From an uncultured Bacteroides sp. (lineage in GTDB: Bacteria; Bacteroidota; Bacteroidia; Bacteroidales; Bacteroidaceae), in the NCBI GenBank assembly GCA_902492205.1, contig CABUKU010000040.1, positions 1 to 19,291 of the forward strand: 19,291 nt of DNA. The letters are read 5' to 3'. Under the pieces are notes generated by a model that saw only the letters and a program-made list of their open reading frames with translations, ran no database searches and was not told the origin of the DNA. Made by a program: the position numbers and the translations under genes. Shown here piece after piece: positions 5,997 through 14,648 of this stretch; the first letter of the stretch is position 1; every line of letters begins with the position of its first letter.

Positions 5997-8900
5997 ATGA
6001 AGAAAACCCGCCATACTCCTTTAATACTTTTACTGCTGATACTTGTATCGGTCAGTTTTTCGTGTGGCGATACTGCACCTACACAAGAGGCGAGATTACT
6101 CGACTCTTTGAACCAGCGGGCTTATGCTTACCGTTACAAAAATCTGGATTCTTCTTATCAGGCAGCTTTGAAGGCTTATCAAAATGCAAAGCTCTACGGT
6201 CAGGGAAAGGCGGAAGCCTGTAATAATCTGGGCTTCTGTGCATTTATGCGTATGGATTTCGATGGAGCGGAACGTTACCACAAAGAAGCACTCGAAGTCA
6301 CTTCCAATGAATTGGAACGCCTCATTGCAGATGTTGGCTTAATGAAAGTGTACCAACGTACATCCATGAATAAGGAATATTATGATTACCGTAACAGTGC
6401 CATTCGCCGGATGAAGCGTATTAATGAGGATATAACTGTGTTCGTGGCGGCACATGAACGTTTGCGACTGAATTATGCTTATACTGAATTTTACATTGTT
6501 TCCGCCATCTATTATTATTATCTTCAGCAGAAACCCGAAGCTGTTCAATGCATGGACAGCATACAGTTGAACGATGCTTTAAAGGCGGATACCAACCAAT
6601 TACTTTATTATTACTATATAAAAGGCTCTGCCGGGTTGAGTAACGAAAAGAGTTTTGCCCGTAAGACGGCTCTTGAATTCGATGACTTGTTTTCCTGTTG
6701 GCTTCTAAGTTCACAGAATGATTATCTGTATTTCATGGGAAACAGTTTGCAGGGCATAGCTGAGATGCTGATTGACAGCAAGACTTCAAATGTTCTGTAT
6801 AATCGCCGGATGCAAGCTCTACAATTACTCAATACCACAGTAGTACCGGATTCTTTATTACCTTTAGAATTGGCAAGACGTGCCTTGCAGACATTCAAGC
6901 AATACAAAGATGTTTATCAGATAGCCGGGACTTATCGTACTATCGGCACATATCTGAATGAGCACGGCAGATACCGGGAAGCATTGGATTCTTTGAGTAG
7001 GGCATTGACCTATGTAAATAAGCACCATGAATTGTATTATCATTGTCTTGATACCACTGATCGTTTGAAACCTTTCATTGCTCATGATTCTGTTTTTGCC
7101 GAACTGACTTGGATTAATCAGGATGATATAAAGACAGTTCCCGAGTGGATTGCCCGCATACGCGAACAGCTCAGTGTGGCTTATGCAGGATTGGGATTGA
7201 AGGTTGCATCGGATTATAACCGGAATATTTATCTTGACATATTGGACTATACGAGACAGGATAAGGAGTTGGAAAGCAGATACCTGTCTTTGGAAAAAGA
7301 ATCTAAGCAGTTGAATGTGCTTTTATCTGTTGTGCTGATAGGATTTGTCTTGTTAATTATACTGTTCTGGTTTTTTAATCGTCGCTGGAAGATACGTAAC
7401 GGAAGGCATATCGGTATACTTGGACAGACATTGGAGATTTGCCAGAAGATAACCGCTTCTATTCCTGCCGATGCAACGTGCGCTGATGAGATAAGCAGTT
7501 CTATCGAAACTTTTGTGCTTCCGGATTTGGAGAAACTTTTCCATGCTGTTTCGCTCCGAATAGTAGTATGGGATGAAGATGAATGTCAAGATGCAGATAT
7601 AGAGAATGATATGCCGGATAATATAAAGTCGGAGTTTAATCTGATTGTACCGGATAAAGAACATCCGATTGGGAAGATAGAACTCTATACCCGGCATAAA
7701 CTATCGAAAGATGAAAGGGCATTGATGAAGGTGATTGTACCGTATATTACTTGGACGCTCGATAATGGCCTTACTTTTATTTCTTTGGGTGACCAACGCC
7801 GCAGATTGGAGAAGCAAAGATATGTTTATGAACAACACATAGCCGATAATAAACGTCAGAATTTAATTAAGAAAGCATGTATGTCTATCGTGTCGGGCAT
7901 TAATCCGTATATAGACAGGATTATTAATGAAGTGCATAAACTGACGGCAAAAGGATATATCAATGATGAGCAAATAAAAAGTGACAAATATCAGTATATT
8001 GATGAATTGATTACCAAGATAAATGAGTATAATGATATTCTTGCTTTGTGGATTAAAATGAAGCAAGGTTCACTGAGCTTGAACATTGAGAACTTCCAAT
8101 TGAATGATTTGTTTGAAGTGCTTGCCAAAGGAAGGAAGAACTTTGAAATGAAGCATCAGACTTTTAAAGTAGAGGCAGTGGATGCAATAGTCAAGGCCGA
8201 TAAAGCTTTGACTTTATTCATGATAAATACATTGACCGAGAACGCGCGTAAATATACTCTTGAAGGGGGAACAATCAGCTTGTTTGCCCGGAATGGAGAG
8301 GATTATGTGGAAATCTCTGTTGAAGATACAGGTCGCGGGCTTAGTGAGGAAGACGTTACCCGTATTCTTGGTGAGAAAGTATATGATTCCCGTCAGATAG
8401 GAGTGCAGTTGGCAGATGATGCGGAAGAGTTGAAGAAGAGCAAGGGAAGCGGCTTCGGATTGATGAATTGTAAAGGCATTATTGAAAAGTACAGGAAGAC
8501 AAATGAAGTTTTTAAGGTGTGTTCGTTCAATATTGAAAGCATTCCGGGCAAAGGCAGCCGTTTCTTTTTCCGTTTGCCTAAAGGAGTACGTAAGACTTTG
8601 GGAATACTTTTATTGTTTGTTTTGCCATGCTTCTTTACCGCTTGCACTCAGCCGGATCAGAATTCAAAACTGGTGTCGATAAATGAACTCGACTCGATTA
8701 CTGTTGCTGCACAGGAAGAATATGACGAGTTACTTGATGAGGCTGCCTGTTTTGCCGATTCTGCTTATTATTGTAATATCATGGGCGATTATCCTCTGAC
8801 TTTGCAATATGTAGATTCGGCAATGATGAAGCTGAATGCCCATTACGTGAAGTATTCCGCTTATCCCCGTTATTTCATGATGCTGACCGGAGAAGATACC

Positions 8901-10472
8901 CCGGCCGAAATATTTTGGTGGAAGCGTGGTTTTGATTCCGATTACCGGGTGATACAGGACATAAGGAATGAGGCGGCTGTTGCTTATCTGGCTTTGAAGC
9001 AGTTGGATGGCTATCGCTATAATAACGAGGCATATACCATGATGTATAAGATACTTGGTGAGGATAATTCTTTGGATGATTATTGCAGGAAACTGCAACA
9101 GTCTACCAATAATAAGATAGTGGGGATTATCCTTTGCGGATTATTATTGCTGATAATTATTGTGGGCTATTACATACTGTATGCCCGCCGCCGTTTACAA
9201 AACCGGCAGAATCTGGAACAGGTATTTGAGATCAATCATCTTGTTTTCGCTTCTTCTATGGTTAGGAAGCAAGATGCGGATGATATACTTCAAATCCCTT
9301 CCCGGGTGATAGACAGGACATTCGATGCCATTAATGAAATCCAAATGATTGATATGCTCGGTCTTGCTGTGTTTGATGAAGATAAGCACGAACTCTGTTC
9401 CGTATTCAATCCTCGTTTGCCCGAATTGAGGGAGGAGCAGGGAGAAACAGATGCAAAGGTGGAAATACTCAAGGCGTTAATGAGGCGGTGCTTTGAAACG
9501 AGTGAGTATGTCGCTTCTGCCGATTCTACCATACAATGTTTTCCTTTATTGGTGGATGTGGGTGATACTCACAGTTGCGTGGGAGTATTGATACTCGTAA
9601 AACCCGAAGGGGTGGGACGGGAAACAGATCGTTTGTTGTTTGAATTGGTTGCCCGTTATATGGGAATAGTAGTCTTTAATGCAGTGGTAAAACTAGCTAA
9701 TAAATACCGTGATATTGAATCGGCACAAGATGATACGCTCCGTGCTTCATGGGAAGACGGACAACTCCATGTGCAGAATATGGTGTTGGATAACTGTTTG
9801 TCGACTATCAAGCATGAAACTATTTATTATCCTAATAAAATTAAACAAATAATTGATAAGCTCAATAGTGGCAGACTTTCATCGGATGAAGAAAAAGAGA
9901 ATGTAGATACTATTGCCGAATTAGTTTCTTATTATAAGGATATTTTTACTATATTGAGTTCTTGTGCAGCCCGGCAGTTGGAAGAAGTGACTTTCCGCCG
10001 CACAACGGTGAAGGTTAATGACCTGATAGAACATGCACAAAAGTACCTGAAGAAAGCGAATAAGAAAAATGATTTCTTGGTACAACTCTCTTCGGAATCT
10101 TCAGCATTGAAAGTTACGGGAGATGAAATACAACTTAAATTCCTTTTGGAAAGCCTGATTGATGAGGCATTAAGCTATCGTCAAAATGGCAGCTTGGAGT
10201 TACTTGTCCGTGAAGACGGAGAATTTGTAAGATTCCTGTTCACTGATTTGCGCAGAAACAAAACTATGGATGAATTGAACCAGTTATTTTATCCTGATCT
10301 TGCCCGGATGACAGATGGAGAGGAAGGAAAACTGAGCGGAACGGAATATTTAATTTGTAAACAAATAATTCGGGATCACGATGAGTTTGCCGGACGGAGA
10401 GGTTGCAGGATTAATGCAGAACCTTCAACGGACGGAGGATTTACGGTCTATTTTACGATACCTAAAAGATAA
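5997..10472 (+). CDS. Tandem double TPR-sensor histidine kinase (DUF5112/DUF5113-like)
   Basis: A 1491-residue membrane sensor built as two homologous halves. I use the ATG at 5997; a TTG at 5979 would lie next to the -7 box. Half 1: signal/lipobox-like segment ending at C23; periplasmic TPR-like helices (about 35-435); TM 441-461; GAF-like region; degenerate DHp helix with S633-G634 where His is expected; intact ATP-binding domain (N box E748-N749, G1 D777-T-G-R-G781, G2 G817-S-G-F-G-L822). Half 2: a second signal-like TM (867-882) ending in a lipobox-like FTAC883; a short periplasmic part similar to the end of the first one; TM about 1041-1062; GAF-like region; DHp with H1273-E1274 and P1279; then an ATP-domain remnant with E1390 for Asn and the glycines after D1417 lost. 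From memory this matches Bacteroides proteins annotated DUF5112/DUF5113. It is first in an operon with the response regulator and transporter. Confidence 0.88.
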   Translation: MKKTRHTPLILLLLILVSVSFSCGDTAPTQEARLLDSLNQRAYAYRYKNLDSSYQAALKAYQNAKLYGQGKAEACNNLGFCAFMRMDFDGAERYHKEALEVTSNELERLIADVGLMKVYQRTSMNKEYYDYRNSAIRRMKRINEDITVFVAAHERLRLNYAYTEFYIVSAIYYYYLQQKPEAVQCMDSIQLNDALKADTNQLLYYYYIKGSAGLSNEKSFARKTALEFDDLFSCWLLSSQNDYLYFMGNSLQGIAEMLIDSKTSNVLYNRRMQALQLLNTTVVPDSLLPLELARRALQTFKQYKDVYQIAGTYRTIGTYLNEHGRYREALDSLSRALTYVNKHHELYYHCLDTTDRLKPFIAHDSVFAELTWINQDDIKTVPEWIARIREQLSVAYAGLGLKVASDYNRNIYLDILDYTRQDKELESRYLSLEKESKQLNVLLSVVLIGFVLLIILFWFFNRRWKIRNGRHIGILGQTLEICQKITASIPADATCADEISSSIETFVLPDLEKLFHAVSLRIVVWDEDECQDADIENDMPDNIKSEFNLIVPDKEHPIGKIELYTRHKLSKDERALMKVIVPYITWTLDNGLTFISLGDQRRRLEKQRYVYEQHIADNKRQNLIKKACMSIVSGINPYIDRIINEVHKLTAKGYINDEQIKSDKYQYIDELITKINEYNDILALWIKMKQGSLSLNIENFQLNDLFEVLAKGRKNFEMKHQTFKVEAVDAIVKADKALTLFMINTLTENARKYTLEGGTISLFARNGEDYVEISVEDTGRGLSEEDVTRILGEKVYDSRQIGVQLADDAEELKKSKGSGFGLMNCKGIIEKYRKTNEVFKVCSFNIESIPGKGSRFFFRLPKGVRKTLGILLLFVLPCFFTACTQPDQNSKLVSINELDSITVAAQEEYDELLDEAACFADSAYYCNIMGDYPLTLQYVDSAMMKLNAHYVKYSAYPRYFMMLTGEDTPAEIFWWKRGFDSDYRVIQDIRNEAAVAYLALKQLDGYRYNNEAYTMMYKILGEDNSLDDYCRKLQQSTNNKIVGIILCGLLLLIIIVGYYILYARRRLQNRQNLEQVFEINHLVFASSMVRKQDADDILQIPSRVIDRTFDAINEIQMIDMLGLAVFDEDKHELCSVFNPRLPELREEQGETDAKVEILKALMRRCFETSEYVASADSTIQCFPLLVDVGDTHSCVGVLILVKPEGVGRETDRLLFELVARYMGIVVFNAVVKLANKYRDIESAQDDTLRASWEDGQLHVQNMVLDNCLSTIKHETIYYPNKIKQIIDKLNSGRLSSDEEKENVDTIAELVSYYKDIFTILSSCAARQLEEVTFRRTTVKVNDLIEHAQKYLKKANKKNDFLVQLSSESSALKVTGDEIQLKFLLESLIDEALSYRQNGSLELLVREDGEFVRFLFTDLRRNKTMDELNQLFYPDLARMTDGEEGKLSGTEYLICKQIIRDHDEFAGRRGCRINAEPSTDGGFTVYFTIPKR

Positions 10473-10491
10473 AAATAAAGATACAAAAGAT

Positions 10492-11220
10492 ATGGACGAC
10501 AAGAAGTTTAAAGTAATCATTGTTGAGGATGTAAAATTGGAGTTGAAAGGCACGGAAGAGATATTCCGCCATGAAATACCGAATGCTGAAATCATAGGAA
10601 CGGCAATGACCGAAAAAGAGTTTTGGGAACTCATCGAAGTGCAAGTGCCCGACTTGGTTTTACTTGATTTGGGCTTGGGAGGCTCTACCACAATTGGAGT
10701 GGATATATGCAAAAACGTGCGCAAGAAATATAAAGATTTGCGTGTGCTGATATTCACCGGCGAAGTGCTGAATGAGAAACTCTGGGTAGATGTGTTGAAT
10801 GCCGGGGCGGACGGTATCATTCTTAAAACGGGTGAACTGCTTACTAAAACCGATGTTCAGGCAGTAATGGACGGGAAGAAGTTGGTTTTTAACTATCCGA
10901 TACTGGAGAAGATTGTAGAACGTTTCAAACGCTCGGTTGCTAACGATGCCAAACGTCAGGAAGCTGTTATTAACTACGATATTGATGAATATGACGAACG
11001 TTTTCTGCGGCATTTGGCTTTGGGATATACCAAAGATATGATAGCCAACCTGAAAGGAATGCCTTTCGGAGTGAAGTCTTTGGAGAAACGTCAGAATGAT
11101 TTGGTAAACAGGTTGTTCCCATCCGGTGACCGGGTAGGAGTGAATGCAACCCGTTTGGTGGTGCGTGCTTTGGAATTACGAATAATAGACTTGGATAATC
11201 TGGAACCGGATGAAGAATAG
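10492..11220 (+). CDS. Response regulator with receiver and diverged LuxR-like output domain
   Basis: I start this at the ATG at 10492 (242 residues), 19 bp after the kinase stop. An earlier in-frame ATG at 10381 would overlap the kinase by 92 bp and adds no receiver sequence. The receiver has the full phosphorylation set: acidic pair E12-D13, phospho-acceptor D59 (PDLVLLDLGLGG), T89 and K112. The C-terminal part (about 165-235) has a LuxR/GerE-like pattern (DERFLRHLALGYTKDMIANL, then VKSLEKRQNDLVNRLF), diverged but with the recognition-helix spacing kept, so it probably binds DNA. The intact receiver beside a double kinase suggests it takes phosphate from H1273 of that kinase. Targets are unknown; the operon itself and the transporter are candidates. 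Confidence 0.85.
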   Translation: MDDKKFKVIIVEDVKLELKGTEEIFRHEIPNAEIIGTAMTEKEFWELIEVQVPDLVLLDLGLGGSTTIGVDICKNVRKKYKDLRVLIFTGEVLNEKLWVDVLNAGADGIILKTGELLTKTDVQAVMDGKKLVFNYPILEKIVERFKRSVANDAKRQEAVINYDIDEYDERFLRHLALGYTKDMIANLKGMPFGVKSLEKRQNDLVNRLFPSGDRVGVNATRLVVRALELRIIDLDNLEPDEE

Positions 11221-12664
11221 GATTCACATGCCTCATCCCGCCACGATGTTCCTTTTGCTTACGCTGACGGTCATCTTTCTTTCGTGGATATTTGATGTCT
11301 ACGGATTGAAAGTCATTGATCCCGCAACAGGAAATTCCATTAAGGTGCAGAGCTTGCTCAGTGCCGAAGGAATGCGTTGGATGTTAAGGCATGTAGTAAC
11401 CAACTTCACAGGTTTTGCTCCTTTGGGCATGGTTATGGTAACTATGTTCGGTATAGGGGTTGCCGAGCATTCGGGCTTTATCAATGCATGTATCCGGCAA
11501 GGGCTGAAAGACAGGATGAACCGTCCCTTTGCCATGCTATTGGTCATCTTCCTTGGGATAATTTCCAATGTGGTGGGCGATGCGGGTTATATTATCCTTA
11601 TTCCTATTGCCGCCATGCTGTTTCAGTCGGTGGGGATGCATCCTGTTTCGGGAATTATAACTGCTTATGTGTCTGTGGCATGTGGTTTCAGTGCGAACTT
11701 GTTTTTAAGTACACTCGATCCTTTGCTTGCCCGCTATACGCAAGAAGCCGTTGCCACACTCGATATATATCCCGGTAATGTGGGAGCATTGTCGAATTAT
11801 TATTTCATGTTTATATCCACTTTTCTTATTGCAGGGGTGGTTTATTGGATTACAAAGAAATATCTTTCTCCGGCTTTGGGTGAATATACAGGAAAGTCGG
11901 AGTTTAAAGGATATAAACAACTATCACGGAAAGAACACAGGGCACTGACCATTGCGGTTGTTTCCGGTTGTATTTACACAATCATTATTATTATTGCCAC
12001 TTTCTCGCCGTGGGGATTCCTCAGGGGAATAACAGGCGGTATGACTCGTTCGCCTTTCATTGCGGGAGCCATTTTCCTGCTTTCTTTCGGAATAGGGCTG
12101 ATGGGAATGATTTACGGTTTCGTTTCCGGACGTTACCGCTCGGACGGAGATGTGATAAAAGGCTTATCCCAACCGATGTCCTTATTATCCGTTTATTTTG
12201 TAATAGCTTTCTTTGCCGCACAGATGTTTGCCTTCTTCGAATATTCCCATTTGGATAAATGCCTTGCCATCTTTGGTGCTAATATGCTTACTTCCGTTGA
12301 GGCAGGTCCGTTGGGAACTTTGCTTTTATTCATTCTGTTTACGGCGATAATTAATTTAATCATGGTTTCGTCCACTGCCAAATGGGCGTTTATGGCATTT
12401 ATCTTTATTCCCATGTTTTCCGCATTGGGCGTATCTCCCGATTGGACGCAATGTGCTTACCGGATAGGGGACAGTGTGACGAATGCCGTTACTCCTTTCT
12501 TGTTCTATATGCCGTTGGTTTTGGCTTACATGCAACAGTATGACAAAACATCCAATTATGGATCTTTGTTAAAATATACTTGGCGATACTCACTTTATAT
12601 ATTCCTTGCATGGACACTGTTATTCGTGGTTTGGTACTTGTTGAAGCTACCTTTGGGAATATAA
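11210..12664 (+). CDS. AbgT-family transporter
   Basis: A 484-residue inner-membrane protein with about 10-12 hydrophobic segments. Its N-terminus has the AbgT form: HPATMFLLLTLTVIFLSWIF, a periplasmic insert with a KVQSLLSAEGMRWML motif, then FTGFAPLGMVMVTMFGIGVA. The family includes E. coli AbgT (p-aminobenzoyl-glutamate uptake) and MtrF/YdaH (efflux of sulfonamides and folate metabolites). Its ATG lies inside the end of the response-regulator gene (11-bp overlap, GATGAAGAATAG), which suggests translational coupling. An alternative ATG at 11228 would remove the overlap and shorten it by six residues. Co-expression with the two-component pair suggests the transporter is an output or feedback partner of that signal; its substrate here is not known. 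Confidence 0.9.
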   Translation: MKNRIHMPHPATMFLLLTLTVIFLSWIFDVYGLKVIDPATGNSIKVQSLLSAEGMRWMLRHVVTNFTGFAPLGMVMVTMFGIGVAEHSGFINACIRQGLKDRMNRPFAMLLVIFLGIISNVVGDAGYIILIPIAAMLFQSVGMHPVSGIITAYVSVACGFSANLFLSTLDPLLARYTQEAVATLDIYPGNVGALSNYYFMFISTFLIAGVVYWITKKYLSPALGEYTGKSEFKGYKQLSRKEHRALTIAVVSGCIYTIIIIIATFSPWGFLRGITGGMTRSPFIAGAIFLLSFGIGLMGMIYGFVSGRYRSDGDVIKGLSQPMSLLSVYFVIAFFAAQMFAFFEYSHLDKCLAIFGANMLTSVEAGPLGTLLLFILFTAIINLIMVSSTAKWAFMAFIFIPMFSALGVSPDWTQCAYRIGDSVTNAVTPFLFYMPLVLAYMQQYDKTSNYGSLLKYTWRYSLYIFLAWTLLFVVWYLLKLPLGI

Positions 12665-12835
12665 TAGTCTTAAAATAATTAAATTATGAAAGTTTTTTGG
12701 ATTACTGTTGAACACTTCCTTTCCTGTCGTGTTATATACTTGTGTTTTTCATAGTAATAGATTTAAGATTAATAGTTAGTATTCGCTTGTGAAAGTCAGT
12801 ACTTAATGGTGAAAGCGTTCACCAATAAACGAACT

Positions 12836-12877
12836 TAACCTCTGATTATCGGTGGATGTCAGAGGTTATTTTTGTTT
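12836..12877 (+). terminator. Intrinsic terminator of the kinase-regulator-AbgT operon
   Basis: A 10-bp perfect stem (12836-12845 with 12859-12868, core AACCTCTGA/TCAGAGGTT), 13-base loop, then TTTTTGTTT. It lies 171 bp past the AbgT stop. The 12665-12835 stretch before it holds only a second small hairpin (GGTGAA/TTCACC, 12808-12823) and a doubtful 22-codon ORF. Confidence 0.85.
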
Positions 12878-12901
12878 ATAAACCTTTTTTCTTTAACTTT
12901 G
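12871..12901 (+). promoter_or_regulatory. Bacteroides promoter of the MscS-type channel gene
   Basis: TTTG (12871-12874), 19-bp spacer, TAACTTTG (12894-12901): a textbook Bacteroidota -33/-7 pair. The ATG is 27 bp after the -7 box. The -33 element lies inside the T-tract of the preceding terminator, so the two signals are fused. Confidence 0.82.
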
Positions 12902-12928
12902 TTTTGAAAGATAATAATACAGACCGTT

Positions 12929-14302
12929 ATGAAAGAAACAGATAAGTTTGCCAATACTTTGCTGACGTGGATAAAGGATTTGCTTGCCCATTTGGGAATT
13001 CCCCATGAGATGCTCGACAAGCTGGATGAGGTAATTTTCCTGATTTTGATAATAATCATTGCCATAGCCATAGGTAAAACTGTGCATTGGGTGACGGTTT
13101 ATTTCACCCGGAAAGTGCTTAAATTCAAGAATATCCAGATATTAAGTTCGCTGATAGAATATAATGCCTTGAGAAAACTTTCCTGGATTATTCCTCCGCT
13201 TATAGTGAGCGCGCTTCTTCCCTTTGCTTTTCAAGATCCTCATATATTGGATATATCCGAGAAAATCACATGGATTTATTTCGTGGTAGTACTGATTATA
13301 TCCGTCAATGTGGTGCTCAACTCCGTAGGCGATGTGCTGATGAACAAAACGAAGTTGCAAAACAAGCCGATGAAGGGATTCATACAGATAATACAAGTAC
13401 TCTTTTCCTTCATGGCATTTATTGTGATTGTTTCCATTTTAGTCAATAAATCTCCATGGAACCTGATAACCGGTTTGGGAGCATTTGCCGCTGTGTTGAT
13501 GCTGATTTTCAAAGATTCTATTTTAGGTTTCGTGGCAGGTGTGTTGTTATCACAAAATGACATGGTACACATTGGCGACTGGATTGAGATGCCGCAGAAT
13601 GCGGTCAACGGGGTAGTTACCGATATTTCACTCAATGTCGTTAAGGTTCAGAACTTTGATAATACGATAGTAACCATACCGCCTTATTCATTGATTTCGG
13701 GTGCATTCATTAACTGGCGCGGAATGTCGGAATCGGGCGGGCGAAGAATCATGCGTTCCTATGAGATAGCTTTGTCGAACATCCAGCCATGTACGCCCGA
13801 ATATCTGGAAGAAATGAAAAACGAATTCGATTTGCTGCGTGATTATATTACCAAGAAACAAGAGCAAAAAGCAGCAGGTAAAGAAGTGAATACGGACAAT
13901 CCCGAAGGTTTGGTAAATGGAACTATTGATACGAATGCCGGGCTTTTCCGTGCCTATATGACTATGTATCTGATGAAAAACCCTTCAATCAACCAAGAAT
14001 TGACATTAATGGTGCGCACACTTGCACCTACAGAGAACGGCTTGCCTCTGCAAGTATATTGTTTTTCATCCAATAAAGACTGGGTGAGCTATGAATCCAT
14101 TCAGGCGGAGATCATGGAACATTTTGTTTCCGTTCTTCCCAAGTTCGGTTTGTATGCTTATCAAAATCCTTCTTCAAGGGATTATATCAACAGTGCAGTG
14201 CTGGAAGCCGGTAAGAGTCCTGATATTCTCACCGGGTTGCCGTGGCAGACTTTCCGGAACATGGTTGTGAAAGATAAGAGCGTTCCCGTAGCTAAAAATT
14301 GA
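12929..14302 (+). CDS. MscS-family mechanosensitive ion channel (YbdG-like)
   Basis: A 457-residue inner-membrane protein with five hydrophobic segments: about 33-56, 80-99, 110-130, 150-172 and the pore helix about 178-205. The last has the small-residue pattern of MscS TM3 (LITGLGAFAAVLMLIFKDSI, then GFVAGVLLSQ). Straight after it comes the MscS beta domain (HIGDWIEMPQNAVNGVVTDI, then NFDNTIVTIPPYSLISG). Members open on membrane tension to release solutes in osmotic downshock. The length and the extra N-terminal helices fit the YbdG/MscM type better than the 286-residue MscS. It has its own promoter and no co-transcribed partner; the small gene downstream has a separate promoter. Confidence 0.92.
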   Translation: MKETDKFANTLLTWIKDLLAHLGIPHEMLDKLDEVIFLILIIIIAIAIGKTVHWVTVYFTRKVLKFKNIQILSSLIEYNALRKLSWIIPPLIVSALLPFAFQDPHILDISEKITWIYFVVVLIISVNVVLNSVGDVLMNKTKLQNKPMKGFIQIIQVLFSFMAFIVIVSILVNKSPWNLITGLGAFAAVLMLIFKDSILGFVAGVLLSQNDMVHIGDWIEMPQNAVNGVVTDISLNVVKVQNFDNTIVTIPPYSLISGAFINWRGMSESGGRRIMRSYEIALSNIQPCTPEYLEEMKNEFDLLRDYITKKQEQKAAGKEVNTDNPEGLVNGTIDTNAGLFRAYMTMYLMKNPSINQELTLMVRTLAPTENGLPLQVYCFSSNKDWVSYESIQAEIMEHFVSVLPKFGLYAYQNPSSRDYINSAVLEAGKSPDILTGLPWQTFRNMVVKDKSVPVAKN

Positions 14303-14311
14303 TTTCTACCG

Positions 14312-14342
14312 TTTGTAATTTGCAAAGTTCGCCTTACCTTTG
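14312..14342 (+). promoter_or_regulatory. Bacteroides promoter of the small DUF6965-like gene
   Basis: TTTG (14312-14315), 19-bp spacer, TACCTTTG (14335-14342), immediately after the channel gene's stop. It implies a start of transcription near 14349 and supports the ATG at 14368. Confidence 0.8.
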
Positions 14343-14367
14343 ACGAAACAAATTAAAATGCGTGCAA

Positions 14368-14610
14368 ATGGAAGAAGATAAATTCAGCTTAGAAGCAATT
14401 AACGAATTGATAGCATGGTTTGCCAACCGGAAAGATTTGCCTGAATCATTGCAATTGGATGCATCGGCATATATTCCTAATTTAAAAGAAACGGTTGACG
14501 GGTTGACTCAAATGTCATTGGCAAATTATGAGAACCCTTTGTTTCACCCTGCAATCAAACGTTTTTATAAGATAAAGGAGGCATTGGAAAACATGCAGGA
14601 ATCCAAATAG
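14368..14610 (+). CDS. Small acidic-helical protein, DUF6965-like
   Basis: An 80-residue soluble protein from the ATG at 14368; a GTG two codons earlier (14362) is possible. No signal peptide or membrane segment is present. The pattern LEAINELIAWFANRKDLPES, then a middle segment and HPAIKRFYKIKEALE, resembles the small Bacteroidota family I recall as DUF6965 (an N-terminal helix, an 'LPESLQL' turn, and a C-terminal 'P-x-x-R-x-x-x-I-K' helix). No function is known to me. Its strong dedicated promoter shows it is probably an expressed gene rather than a chance ORF. The large repeat array begins 39 bp after its stop codon. Confidence 0.75.
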   Translation: MEEDKFSLEAINELIAWFANRKDLPESLQLDASAYIPNLKETVDGLTQMSLANYENPLFHPAIKRFYKIKEALENMQESK

Positions 14611-14648
14611 ATTACACACTGTATTTAACCGTATTCATGCTTATTGGC

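Noticed and set aside
10381..10491. Longer N-terminus for the response regulator beginning inside the kinase gene
   Set aside because: The extra 37 residues are translated from the kinase's own last codons in another frame and match no domain; the ATG at 10492 begins right at the receiver.
12686..12754. 22-codon ORF (MKVFWITVEHFLSC...) after the AbgT gene
   Set aside because: It lies in an AT-rich leader-like stretch with no promoter of its own, no recognisable family and a sequence that chance could give.
12808..12823. GGTGAA-AGCG-TTCACC hairpin as the AbgT operon terminator
   Set aside because: The stem is 6 bp and is followed by AATAAAC with no T-tract; the hairpin 13 bp downstream is far better.
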